A stretch of DNA of 64,000 bases from Cymodocea nodosa (Eukaryota > Streptophyta > Magnoliopsida > Alismatales > Cymodoceaceae). Position 1 is the stretch's first letter, and the number at the start of each line of letters is the position of its first letter. The position numbers and the translations under genes were made by a program. Location of the stretch: assembly GCA_036874045.1 (NCBI GenBank), contig JAZBRI010000010.1, positions 144,001 through 208,000 on the forward strand, in the 5' to 3' direction. This document shows positions 37,030 through 50,115 of this stretch, piece after piece. The notes below the pieces were generated by a model. The model ran no database searches, was not told where the DNA came from, and saw nothing but the letters and a program-made list of their open reading frames with translations.

Positions 37030-38070
37030 GTTTTGTTTTTTGGGGGTTTAGAGCTTTGGCTTACAGTGGGAAGAAGCTACTTCTGGAATTATAGCTCCCT
37101 TCATATCAACTTTAGCATTGTTACAAGCGCTGATCCTCTCTTTGTCGGTAGGATTGTCCCAATTTGGTATCAAAGTAAGTAGTTCTGGGAGGAGTGAAAG
37201 TGGAAGAGGAGAAAGAACTGTTGGTGGAGTGTGACCAATAGATTCTAGAGTTGATCAGTAGATAATCATATAGATACTATTTAGCTATTGGGAAGTTGTG
37301 TAAAGAGACAAATAGTAGTGCTGGTGGATCCAAGTAACACAAATTTGTTAGTGATGATTTGGTGAAAGCATTGAAATTATCAGTGAATTCTGGAAAGGGG
37401 TTGAAAGTGATGCTAGCTTTTGTTGAATTCGTCAAGTGCAAAAGTCATAGTGGAGGGGTTTATGATAAATATAGGCTTGTATGTGGTTTGTTTGGGTGGT
37501 AGTGGCATTATTGTTGGTGTACATTGTTTATGACCAAAAGGAAATGTTTACTATGAAGTTTGAGGAGATGGCCTGTAAATTCTTGCATGAAGAAGGATAA
37601 TAATGTGGGGAGGCCTTCTAAAGAACTATAGGTTGCAAGTGTAGAAGAGTTGTCCAAAGTAACTAAGTGCATTATCTAATTCAGGGGGAGGAATTGGGCA
37701 GTACACAATTCAAGCAGGAAGAATGCTTAGCACCCAAAATTGAGGCACTACTTTAAAAGTGTCAATAGCTCTTCTCATAAAACAAAGGGGATCTTGAAGG
37801 CAAGGCCAAGTGAGCATCAAATCTATTGAAGAATCCTAACAAAACAGTAGCCATTACACCAAATAGATATGAATACTTTTAGAGAAAGGAGATAGAAAAG
37901 CAAGTAGATACATACTTGCCTAACCAACAAATACAACATAGTATCTGTGAATTTTCTTCTCTAGTGCTACTAGTTAAAAAGAAGAATGGATGATGACACA
38001 TGTGCATAGATTAAACAAAGTTTAATAGGAACAATATGAAAGACAAGTATCCAATGCCTATAATAGGTGA
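37030..38070 (+). mobile_element. Ty3/Gypsy retrotransposon remnant
   Basis: A primer-binding-like TGGTATCAAAG lies at about 37,161, preceded by LTR-like sequence. Near 37,890-38,070 the reverse transcriptase start is recognisable (CEFSSLVLLVKKKNG, then NNMKDKYPMPIIGELLDDF), the Gypsy block before the RT active site. The element is strongly reduced and broken, and it abuts a LINE fragment. Confidence 0.6.
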
Positions 38071-38416
38071 ATTATTAGATGATTTTATAATATCAATATA
38101 TCCTACGGATACTCTCTCTTTTCTTCTAAAGCTCACCACAATAAGTTTTTACATAATCTATTATAAGATTTTTCTAAATTAATGAAAACCATATGAAGAT
38201 ACTTTTTCTTAACTCTAAAATTTTCTATTAGTTGTTTAAATAAATGAATAAATTTTATTATTGACTTAATCAATATAAACTTAAATTGATTTATTGTAAT
38301 TTTAATTACATTCTTTAGTTTTTTCTTAATTATCCTTTCTTATGATTTCATAAAATGACTTGTTAACCTAATATTATGATAATTATTATAATTTTGTATG
38401 TCTCCCTTATTCTTAT
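38070..38416 (-). mobile_element. LINE reverse transcriptase fragment, left part (split by a Copia insertion)
   Basis: On the minus strand this gives a relative of the LINE in HP30 intron 2 (MVFINLEKSY near 38,170-38,200). The continuation appears at 47,095, so the LINE was in place before the Copia inserted. Heavily decayed. Confidence 0.65.
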
Positions 38417-41400
38417 TGTGGTATTCGGGTATTTAGATTCGATTATCCTACATATATATGCTAATTAAAGTAAGGAAAAATACAACCTTAGTTCTAAACA
38501 TGGTATCAAAGCTTAGGTTACGATTGTCACCTCCAACCGTGCTCCTTACGCTCATCACCACCCTCCTTGCACTTGTTGTCGATCATCATGCTCACTCATG
38601 CATTCTTCGCTCGTATGCTTTGCTATCTATCAAGTGAGCCATCGAGGTCGTGCATCCTCTCATGGATGCTAGCTCGTGGGAGCGCCTAGGTCGTTGGAGC
38701 ATATAGGGTGACTAAATATGTTCCTCTTATAGATGGTGGTTGTTGAATTCACTCATTTTCTTTTCCTTAATGGGGCTAGTTGAAGGTCTAATGGCTCACA
38801 GGGGTTCAACCATCTGACAAATGTCTAGAATGATAGTTAAGTTGAATGAGTTCAACTACCATACATGGTTGTTGAGCTTCTTTACTTTTATGGCTATGTA
38901 GAGGAAGAGTTAGTACCTCACTCGTCTACCTACTGATATCAAGGATGGTGTTTATGATGATTGATTCGCTAATGACTCTACCATCATTACGTGACTTGAG
39001 AATAGCATGGAATCGATAATAGCCAAGGGTGTGATGATGCTTCAACCTACAAGGCTAATTTGGGACACCCTTAAACAGATGTACATTGAGGAGAACATTT
39101 TGAAAGTCTACAATATCTATGAGAAGATATTTACTCTTTAGATGTCTAGTCGGTCTGTACAAGAGTATTATGAGACCATGAGATCTCCATTTGAAGAACT
39201 AAATGTCCATCAACCACCTACTACTAATCTAGTGGTGCTGCAGCAATATTGTAATGATCTCCAAGTAACAGTGTTTTTGTTTGGCCTTCCTCTAGACTTG
39301 GTGTCTCAAGTTCGAGGATAGCTTTTAGGTGGGGACATTACACCTAATTTGGGGACTACCTTCACTAGAGTATTGCGTATTTCTAAGGTGGGCAACATAG
39401 GTAGTTCAAAAACTCAAGAACTCTTAGTTCTAGTTGCTAGAAGCACACCTAACAAGTAGGATGATCACTCCAACTCTAGATCAGGCAAGCATAGGGTTCC
39501 TTGCTCTCACTATGGTAAGACCAATCTTAGGCTAGAGAAGTGTTAGGCGAAGTTTGGGAAGCCAACTTGGGCTCAGGTTGTAGTAGAGACAACTAAAGCA
39601 CCTAGTGCTCCTCTTTCTAATGCTTCGACTATGACTATCTCACAAGTGGAATATAAGAAGCTAAAGTAGGCAAAGAGTTCCAGCCTTCCAACTACTACGT
39701 CCTTGGCTTCCACCTCAAGCATGGCTATGGCTACTAGTGAGGCTCGTCCTTGGATTGTAGACTCAAGTGCATCCCAACACATGATAGGTGGTCCTACCTT
39801 TTTCTCCCATTTACAAAAAATTCCAAACCTACATAGTGTAACTATTATTAATGGTTGCTCATGTCAAATATCTAGATGTGACACTATCGATGACACCTCC
39901 AATATTCGAATTGAGAACACCTTATATGTCCTTAACCTATCTATTAATCTTTTATTTATTAATTCCATCACTGTTTAGCTATGCTATTATATGACTTTTT
40001 TTCCATTTCACTGTATCTTTCAAGATCTACAAATGAGGATGAGAATTAGTTTGGACTATAAAAGTAGCTCTAGGGAGTATGTCTTGGTTTGTGATACTCC
40101 ATCATGTAACCTTGCAACCTTGTTGTCATCTAACGTTGAGTCTCCTCTTCTATAGCATCATTGGTTAGGTCACCCTTTTGTTCAAAAGCTTCGGCAAGCC
40201 TTGCCATGGGTTTCTATATTGATTTTGAGTATGAGTCGTGTCAGTTAGGGAAACATTATTGATCTACATTTCCTCATGTTCAGCTTACTACTAGTCATGC
40301 TATGTTTAACTTGGTTCACTATGATGTTTAGAAACCAAGTCGTGTCATGTCTACTAATGGATATCAGTATTATCTTGTCTTTGTGGATAACTTTTCTAGA
40401 GTCTGTTGAGTGTACCTTTTGAAGGATAGGAAGAATATTGTATCCATTGTCGAAAATGTTATTAATAAAATTAAAACTCAATTTTCTGTTACTACTAAGT
40501 GCTTGCGTACTAATAATGCCTTAGAATTTGTTAGTATGGTTTTTCAAAATTTTTGTGTGTTAAAAGGAATTCTTCACTAGACTACTTGTCCTTACATCTC
40601 TCAATAGAATAGGATAGCTAAGAGGAAGCATTGGCATCTACTAGATATTACCAAAATTCTCCTTGTTCAAAACAAAGTACCAAAATATATGTAGTTTGAT
40701 GTTGTTCTTACTACTGCATACTTTGTCAATAGGATGTCATCTTCTCCTTTAGGAGGAGAGGTTCCTATTTGTCGTCTATATCTCGATAGAGAGTGTTTGG
40801 TTTGTTTTGTTTACTTATATGTGTATATTTACTTAAAAACTTTGTTTGGGTGAATTTTATTTACTTTAATCACCTATTAATAATTTCTTTTAGAAGTAAA
40901 CAAATAATTTTTACAAATTAGATATTAAATCTAATTTATTTTTAACTACAAGTACATAATGTCTATTATATTTGTATGCAATTACTGATCAATCCTATAG
41001 AGATTGAGTAAAAATTACATACTATTTTGATTTTTACAATCAGAGTTTTATATGTATTAAATTACATATTCTGTTGACTTATTGTTAACTCAACAGACTT
41101 AGTTCATGGAGTTACAACTAACTCAACGAACTATCTTCGTAGACTTAAGTTAAATCCACAAACCTCATTAATAATTTTCAATTAAATTTTGCTATTCACA
41201 AAGGAATTCAACTATTCATTGAGCGGTTCCATAGAATGTAAATAACATCAATTAAGTTTTTAATGTTAGTTTATCTGGTATTTATCATTAATTAACATTA
41301 ACATTTAGATATTTCAAACATTAACTATTAATATTTTTTATATTCTATATGAATCAATTTCAGTAATCAATAAAACTATTTTCTATTTTTTGAATCAAAT

Positions 41401-44400
41401 AAACACGAAATATTCACAATACTAACAATAATAACATTAATCATGATACAAAACAAACAATACAATACATAAATGTTAACTATAAACACAGATAATTAGT
41501 TTTGTTTTTGTGGTTTTTGTTTTGATATATTCTTGAAGATGAATGAAAAATGAAATGAAGAAATTCTTTATTGATAGTAAAAACTTTCATCACTACATAT
41601 AATGTGATTACACCACTGAAAATTTAATTACTTACAATCACACCTCCTCTCATAAAATCACAAACCGAGACTTGTAAGTTAATCTCCTCTTCAGTATATT
41701 GGCATCAACTCAAAACTAAGGTTAGAAGTTTTACGATCTCCTAAGATATAAGTTGGTGTTTAATGAAAATGACTTCCATTTCTATGACGCGATCACTCCT
41801 TACAGTATTTGTTAGTCATTGTGTTTCACTTGAAATCGATCCGACATCTAGAAAGTATCTTCACAGACCTCCGATGATTAATGATTGGTGGTAGTGTTGT
41901 GAGGCTTCAGAGAACTATCAACACTTTCTACAGTTAGTGCGATTCTCCACACCCTTTTTCGTTCTTTTCTCTTTTTTTTATATTTCTTTTAGTAGTAATT
42001 ACTTTTGCCTAAATGATCAGTTAGATTCCCTTCATTCATATTAACAATGGTGATTCATTCTTCGTTCCGTGATTTAAATCCTACATGATAGTGCAATCGT
42101 GGTTTTCCTTTAAATTTTCTATTTCTACAACTACTTCATATTAAATATTAGAAAATAGTTGGTCTGTAGAATTAGTGTAATTCAATGGACTTTCCTCGTT
42201 AAATAAAGTTTAACTTAACTGAGATATATATAAATAAATAATATTTGTGTCACGTGTCGTAAAGAAATAACTTATAATATTAAAACAACTGACTGATAGA
42301 AAAAGGTATTTCGGATACTTGCAAATATAACTATCTGACATTTAGACGCATTTCAAATAGTTACCATCTAAACTTTCCGTAAAATGACTTAAGTTATATA
42401 TTAATGTTACAATACGTGTCCTTGAAACAATAATAAAATACTCTTTAAGCATTTAAAACGAAATTGTCCAGTACATAAAATAAAACTTTTCGAAATAACA
42501 TACATTTTGGAACAAACAACCTAAATTAACATAAAATCAAACAACCTAAAACTCACCAACAATTTAAAAATATACTTAATTAACACTAATTCCCTAAAAT
42601 TATGTAGATTCTTTCATTAAAGCCTATAATCATGTAATTATAATATAATTGCTTAATTCTAATATGATAAGGTAGATATTATGTAATTAACTATTATTTA
42701 ATCATTAATATTATATACTTTTTCATTCTAAATAGGGAGTTATTTGAGTTAACTCTTAGAGTGTTTGGGTGCACTACTTATGTCTATGATCTTAGTCCTA
42801 GCATAGATAAACTTGATGTTCAGATCATCAAGTATATGTTTGTGGGGTACTATAGAACCCAAAAAGATTATAGGTGTTATCACCCTCCTACCAAGTATTA
42901 TTATACCTCGACTGATGTTACCTTCTTTAAGGATCAGCCCTATTTCCATGTGGACACTTGTCCTACTAATCCTCCTCTTCCTACCCTTAGTCTTGTTAGT
43001 GGGGATCATAGTGACATTTTTGAGGATTCCTAGGGAGATATTGATGATGTTATATCTGAAGACTTAGGAGATGACAACATGGTTGCAGATCAGCCACTAT
43101 AAGTGTACCATAGAAGGTAGCACTTTCAAACTATTTTTTTTGGCCCCTCCAATGGACACCTTGGCTACAGATCCCAACCCCAACACTAATTCTAGCGACC
43201 ATTCTCTTCAACCATCTCCAAATTCTAATGATCTCCCACTTGCCCTTTACAAAGGTACCTGTACATGTACCCAAATTCAATTGCCAATTTTGTTTCCTAT
43301 GATCACTTGAGTCTTTTCTATCGTACCTTTGTTTTAACTGTCATGTTTGAGTATATGCTTGGGACATATCAAGAAGCCTTGCAACTTCTTGAATGAAAGA
43401 ATGCTATAGATCAAGAGATGGAAGCCTTATGGTCAAGTGACACATGGGAGTGATTTGTTGTCTTATTGATGCTAACCTTGTATCCTATAAGTGGGTTTTC
43501 ACTGTCAAGTACAAACCAAATGGTTCCGTGGAGAAGCATAAGGCTTGTCTCATCACTAGGGGATTCACATAGGAGTATGTGGTTGATCATATAGAAATTT
43601 TCTCACTTGTTGCTAGTCTTAACTCAATTAAAGTTTTGTTGTCTATGACTATTAATCAACAATGAGAGCTCCATCAACTTGATGTAAAAAATGTCTTCTT
43701 ATATGATGATCTTGTAGAAGAAGTACATGGAACAACCTCCAGGGTATGTTGCTTAGGAAGAGTTTTTTATGTGTAGATTGAATAAGACTATTTATGGACT
43801 AAATTAGAGTCCTCAAGCATGATTTGATAGACTGAGTGGCATTCTATTTGATGGTGGTTTTAGGCGATATGTAGTCAATCATTTTGTATTCATTTGTCAC
43901 CTAGAACGAGGTTATATTGTTCTAACCATATATGTTGATGATATTCTTCTTATAGGCAATGATGTTGAAGGTATTGCAAGGACCAAGGAGCATCTTAGAA
44001 AGGTATTTGAAACAAAAGATCTTGGAAAACCAAGATACTTCCTAGGTATTGAGTTGCTTATTCCAAGGGCACAATGGTATTGTCACAACGGAAATATGCT
44101 TTAGATCTGCTTGAAGAGACAGGGTGTTTGGGATGTAAACTCGAAGCTACTCCTATCAAGCAAAATCTCCCCTTTTGGGATTCTTCATCCAAGGAGTTGG
44201 AGGACCTAGGTAGCTATCGGAGATTGGTTGGAAAGTTGATATATCTCACTATCACTAGACCTGACATTTTCTACACTGTAGAGTTGCTAAATCAATTCAT
44301 GCATCAACCTAGATTAGTACATTAGATAGGTGTTCAAAGAGTACTTAATTACATCAAGGGAATGCTTGAAAAGGGTCTCCTATATCAAACAAATGGACAC

Positions 44401-47094
44401 TTGAAAGTTGAAGCCTTTTCTGATGCTGGTTTTGTGGATGACTTTTCTAGAGTCTCTTAGGTGTACCTTTTGAAGGATAGGAAGAATATTGTATCCACTG
44501 TCAAAAACTTTATTAATGAAATTAAGACTTAATTTTTTATTACTCCCAAGTGTTTGCATACTAATAATACCTTAAAATTTGTTAGCATAGTTTTTCAAAA
44601 TTTGTGTCAAAAGGAATCCTTCACCAAACTACTTGTCCTCACACCTCTCAATAGAATGGAGTAGTTGAGAGGAAGCATCGACATCTACTGGATATTACCA
44701 GAACTCTCCTTGTTCATATGAAAGTACCAAAATATGTGTGGTTTAATGTTACTTTTACTGTTGTATATCTTATCAATAGGATGTCATCTTCTCCTTTAGG
44801 GGGAGAGGTTCCTATTTATCGTTTATATCTTGATAGAGAGTTATTTGGATTAACTCTTAGAGTGTTTGGGTGCAGTGCCTATGCTTATGATCTTAATCTT
44901 AGCTTAGATAAACTTGATGTTTAGGCTATCAAATATGTGTTTGTGGGGTACTCTAAAACCCAAAAAAGTTATAAGTGTTATCATCTTCCTACCAAGCATT
45001 ATTATACCTTAGTTGATTTTGCCTTCTTTAAGGATTAACCATATTTCCATGTGGACACTTATCTAACTGATTCTACTCTTCTTACCCTTAGTCTTGTTAG
45101 TGGGGATGATAGTGACATTTTTGAGGATTCACAGGGAGATATTGATGATGTTATATTTGAAGACTTAAGAGATGACAATGTGGTTGTATATCAGCCACTA
45201 TAAGTGTATCACAGAAGGCAGCACCCTCAAGTTATTATTTTGGCCCCTCCAATGGACTCCTCAGCTATAGATCCTAACCTCACCACTGATTCCAGTGACC
45301 ATTCTCTTCAACTATCTTCAGATTTTGATGATCTCCCACTTGCCTTTCACAAAGGTACTTATACATGTATCCAACATCTAATTGTTAATTTTATTTCCTA
45401 TGATCACTTGAGTTATTCCTATTATGCATTTGCTTTAGTTGTCATGTTTGAGTATATGCCCAAGACATGTCAAGAAGTTTTGCAACTTCCTAAATGGAAC
45501 AATGCTATGGATCAAGAGATGTAAGCCTTATGGTCACGTGACATGTGAGAGTTGGTTCCTTGTCTTGTTGATACTAACCTTATATCTTGTAAGTGGGTTT
45601 TCACTGTCGGGTATAAACCAAATGATTCCATGGAGAGACACAAGACTCATCTTGTTGGTAAGGGATTCACACGACAGTATGGGGTTGATTATGTAGAAAT
45701 TTTCTCACATGTTACTAGTCTTAACTCAATTAAAGTTTTATTGTCTATGACTGTTAATCAACAATGGGAGCTCTATCAACTTGATGTAAAAAATGTCTTC
45801 TTATATGGTAATCTTGTAGAAGAAGTTTACATGGAGCAACCTCTAAGGTATGTTGCTTAAGGAGAGTGTTTTATGTGTAGATTGAAAAAGGTTATTTATA
45901 GACTAAAACAAAGTCCTCAAGTATGGTTTGATAGATTGAGTGGCATTCTATTTGATGGTGGTTTTAGGCGATGTGTAGTCGATCATTTTATATTCATTTG
46001 TCACCCAGAATGAAGTTATATTATTCTAGTCATATATGTTGATGATATTCTTCTTATAGGTAGTGATGTTGAAGGTATTGCAAGGACCAAGGAGCATCTT
46101 GCAAAGGTATTTGAAACAAAAGATCTTGGAAGACTAGGATACTTCTTAGGTATTGAGTTTGCTTATTCCAAGGGCAAAATGGTATTGTCACAACAAAAAT
46201 ATGCTCTAGATCTGCTTAAAAAGACAAGGTGTTTGGGATGTAAACTCGAAGCTACCCCTATCAAGTAAAATCCCCCCTTTTGGGATTCTTCATTGAAAGA
46301 GCTAGAGAACCTAGGTAGCTATTGAAAATTGGTTGGGAAGTTGATATACCTCACTGTTACTAGACCTAACATTTCTTATACTATGGAGTTACTAAATCAA
46401 TTCATGCATCAGCCTAGACTAGTACATTAGATAGGTGTTCAAAGAGTACTTGTTTATGTTAAGGGAATGCCTAGAAAGGATCTTCTATATCAAACAAATG
46501 GACACTTGAAAGTTGAAACCTTTTCTGATGTTGTTTTTGTAGGAGACAAAGGGGATAGGAAGTCAACTTCTAGATATCTCACATATGTAGGAGGGAACCT
46601 GGTTACATGGCGAAGTAAGAAACAAAATTTTATTTCTTGTTTGAGTGTTGAAGTAGAATATAGATCAATGCGAGCAACTGATTGTAAGCTAGTATAGCTT
46701 CACTCTCTTCTAATAGAACTTGGGGTGACAATTGAAGAACCTATAACTATGTACTGTCACAATCAAGCTACTATCTACATTGCATAGAATAAGACTTTTC
46801 ATGAGTGTACAAAATACGTAGAGATAGATTGCTACTATATTTAGGATTTGGTGACAAACGAGATTGTTTGCACGCCATATACTTCATTTTCTGAAGAACT
46901 TGTAGATATTCTTACTAAGGTATTGTATCGCAAGTCTTTTGAATATCTTTGTCACAAGTTGAGAATGATTGATATATATTCTCTAACTTGAGGGAGAGTA
47001 TTGTATTCGGATATTTGGATATGATTATCCTACATATATATGTTACTGTTCATTGTAATTAAAGTAAGGAAAAATACAATCCTAATTCTAAACA
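38417..47094 (+). mobile_element. Copia retrotransposon with ~90-base LTRs and an internal tandem duplication, broken
   Basis: 5' LTR 38417-38500 (84 bases, TGTGGTATTCGG...TTCTAAACA) and 3' LTR 47002-47094 (93 bases), flanked by the 5-base target duplication CTTAT (38412-38416 and 47095-47099). A primer-binding site TGGTATCAAAGC follows the 5' LTR at once, and a purine tract (GAGGGAGAG) precedes the 3' LTR. Gag lies about 38,760-39,700, protease near 39,750 (WIVDSSASQHMIGG), gag-pre-integrase near 40,150. Integrase, RT and RNase H regions occur twice, about 40,380-44,430 and 44,430-46,990. The LTRs differ at about 8 of ~82 aligned positions by eye. At a commonly used plant rate of about 1.3e-8 per site per year, that is a few million years. 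Many breaks; not functional. Confidence 0.85.
40795..42740. mobile_element. 1.9-kb non-coding insertion inside the Copia element
   Basis: The Copia sequence is interrupted after 40794 and resumes after 42740, judged against the second internal copy near 44,830. The junctions carry ATAGAGAGT (40786-40794) and ATAGGGAGT (42732-42740), a possible 9-base target duplication with one mismatch, as Mutator-like elements make. No open frame or clear terminal inverted repeat was found. The left end starts GTTTGGTTTG; CAAACAACC motifs occur near 42,513 and 42,540. Confidence 0.6.
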
Positions 47095-47240
47095 CTTATA
47101 TATTGGTACTAAAGATTTTTTTCTCCATTCATCTGACATCTTCTTTGTCTTTAAAATGATATTAAAAAGTTTAATTAATTAACTACTTAATCTCTATTTT
47201 ACCCATACACATCCATACATGGATTGAAATTTCTATTATG
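47095..47240 (-). mobile_element. LINE reverse transcriptase fragment, right part
   Basis: Matches the next part of the LINE at 13,905-14,050. Compare gatattaaaaagtttaatta here with attatattaaaaaatttagt there. It begins with the second copy of the target duplication CTTAT. The far limit is approximate. Confidence 0.6.
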
Positions 47241-47244
47241 TTAA

Positions 47245-47900
47245 TGGTGTGAGTAATGTGTCTAATATTCTTCCTGAGTCAATTGAACATCTTGATGTCG
47301 TTAACAACATGGTATTTATAAATCAAATCCCAAGTATGCTATGATAGCAAGTTGCCTTCCAAATGAATCAAGGACGTAGCAGTAGGCTCTCTTAGCTGCT
47401 ATTTGCAGGCATTGAAATGCTAGACAAGCAGATGTCATAAGTGCTCTCTTGCATGATGATTTATACGAGCTTGTGTACATGATCGTACCAATCACTTGGT
47501 TTTATAGATAAGTTCTATACTACATATGTCTATATATAATCTCGACAAGGCTATTTATAGCTTGAAAAAAGGATCCAAGGGCCTAATTTAATAAATTGAC
47601 TTCTTATTAGACTATTATGGGTTTGGATGCAGCCTTGTCGATGATCCTTCTTCACTGTTTGTTTGGAAGGACAGGAGTCATATCATAATGCTCTACTTTT
47701 TTACACGTAGATGATATTGTTTTTAAATGACAGGTTAAATTCTCTATCAAAGACTTGGGTGCATTATTTTCTTGGTATCCAAGTTAATCATGCAGACTTT
47801 AGTCTTTTTTTTTCTATCACAAACCACATATGCCAAAGATTTATTGTAATTCAGGACAGGAATGCAAGGCAACAGACCTGTTTCCACGTCTGTAAGTGCA
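47245..47900 (+). mobile_element. Copia reverse transcriptase fragment
   Basis: Decayed RT sequence: DVISALLHDDLYELVYM near 47,427-47,478, DDPSSLFVWK-like sequence near 47,640-47,670, and FSIKDLG then FLGIQVNHAD near 47,740-47,800. No LTR belongs to it. Broken. Confidence 0.6.
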
Positions 47901-48860
47901 TATTCTAAGTTTATTACACCTGCACCTGATCTATATGTGAACGTATACATATGAGCGCACCTGATTTGACATATACTGTAAATTAATTGGGGCCTGTGAA
48001 AGGACACACGACTAATTAATCCAACTGTAAGAGACCTTCAGCTTGTTGGGAGAATCTTAATCAAGAGATGCTAAAGGCAGTGTGACCACATTAATTAGTA
48101 GGACTCCGAATTATAAGTCGAAAGTGCGCTGGAATTTATATGATTTTCCAGACTCTGGCCGATTGGGCTGGTTGTGCTGAAACAAGGAGATCAATTAAAG
48201 GTCATTGTGCTTTCCTCTTGTTAAGTTGACTCTGTTTTGTGTAAATGAATAATAAATCCAAATTGCATTCCATCAGAGATCTAATAAAAACAACCGTCTT
48301 CTTCTTCTTCTTCTTCCTTTGGGCCAAACTCATTGGTGGTGGAGACAAGCGTTGGTTATTCGTTCGTTCCACCATGGCTGGACCTGGACCACGAAGACCA
48401 ATTAATTTACCAACTATATATATAACCGTACGTGAAGGCATATATTCATTATTTAAGTGGAAAATCACCAACCGCGTGTTTGACACTTTCGTGGCTAGCA
48501 GTCAAAGATGGGTAACGCCAGCCGACCAATCCATCCGACGGAACGAATATGAAGAACAGAAAAGGCAGGACCGACAACTACGCACACGGCCTGGCCTGGC
48601 CGTCAAGAAGTAGTAATAAATCCAGGGAATGCCAGAACGCACTTTAACGCGCATATATATAAAGGCGTCGACCATGCGGCGCTTATGAACAAATCTATTC
48701 CCAAATCTCTGACCGAACCATACCTGTTCCCCCCCCCCCCCCCAAGCGCCATTCAGCTAGCGTCATGGATAGCCTGCTGAAACCTCTTACACGTCTTACA
48801 AAAACAAGCTCCTTTTTTATCGTTCACATGTATATATACATGAGAAATATCAAGTCTGGT
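47900..48860. other. Single-copy-looking region with a promoter-like segment
   Basis: GC content rises at 48,500-48,720. A TATA-like atatatataaagg (48,650-48,665) is followed about 60 bases on by a run of 15 C (48729-48743) and an ATG at 48764 (MDSLLKPLTRLTKTSSFFIV). No downstream exon is recognised, because Copia sequence follows. It could be a truncated gene start. Confidence 0.3.
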
Positions 48861-48879
48861 AATAGATAGGTAGATAGAT

Positions 48880-49680
48880 AAAAAAGCTTACCAATAATCT
48901 TTCCCATAGGATCTCAAAGGAGATGATTAATGGAATAATTTGAGAGTCAAATTTCCTTTCTAAAAGGCGCGTTGGAGGATTTGCCTCCCAAAAAGGCCAA
49001 TTTCATCAAGTAATTTAAAAACATATTTTCTTTGAGATATGTTAAACTCCAAGGCCTAAAAAGTATTTAAGTTTTTCTAAATCCTTAATAGCAAATTGTT
49101 AGATTCAAATAAACCTTTTAAAAGTATCTATAGCCTGAACATTATTACTGGCAATCAATACATCATTTATGTAGGACGTTGTTTTTGTTGTAAACAAAAA
49201 AAGGAAATTTACTTTGAGATATCCAATAGAAATAAGGTTATTAAATAGCTTGGAAAAACCAATTCCCAGAGAGACTTGTTTAAAGCAATAGAAAAGGATT
49301 ATTTAATTTGCAGGCTTTGTTGAGTCACTTCCCTCTACTAAATAACCCAAGGGGGGTAGATTCATGTATACATCTTCTTTAAGGTCTCCGAGAAAAAAGG
49401 ACATTGGAAACATCAAAGTTGTTGTAGTTTTGAATCAAACTAAGTTATAATAGAAAGAGTGGTTCTTCCACATTCATCTTTCAATGCTTCCACCTTCCTT
49501 GTATTTAACCTTATAAACCCATTTGCATCCTATGAGTTTCGTAACTTCGGGTGGATCAACAATGTCCCAAGTCTTGTTCTTGGCTAAAGTATCAAGCTTA
49601 GTCCTCATGGCTTCAATCCATTTAGGGTCTCTTCCACCAACCTCAAAGATACTCTAATATCATGTTAAGATTTTCAATTC
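48880..49680 (-). mobile_element. Copia reverse transcriptase fragment, minus strand
   Basis: On the minus strand 49,660 to 49,500 reads DPKWIEAMRTKLDTLAKNKT, then GCKWVYKVKYKEG, the start of the Copia RT domain. Later RT blocks are faint to about 48,880. Broken and without LTRs. Confidence 0.65.
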
Positions 49681-49681
49681 A

Positions 49682-49701
49682 ACACACACACACACACACA
49701 C
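49682..49701. repeat. (CA)n microsatellite
   Basis: Ten AC units in a row. Confidence 0.9.
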
Positions 49702-50115
49702 GAGATTGGCCAGCAAATGTGCATAGAGATTCTCTATTGAAAAGCACAGAAGTGAGAATGTAGAAAGGGTGAATCAAAAAGTGGGAATGACATTAGGGCG
49801 TCCAAGTTTAAATATAACCACCAAGATGATATCCCACAGTCCAAAAAAGGAAGAAAAACTCACTTGAAGGATAGCAATCAACGATAAAAAAAAAATACAA
49901 TGAAAAAGGACCATGCCACATAGGAAGTTTAACAGATGACATCAACAACAACTTCAACTTGGAGTGTCACCATCAATGGTAGTCGTCTGCAACAAAATTC
50001 ACAATCAATATAAAGACAACGGATGAGGGAATCACAAAAGAGAGGGTATTTTACAATACTTAAATGCAAACTTTTCTTGTAATATATTATAACAATTCTT
50101 ATATTTAGAAGTATA

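Noticed and set aside
48245-48613. Plus-strand frame of 122 codons
   Set aside because: It starts with a poly-Phe stretch from a TTC microsatellite and matches nothing I know; judged chance.
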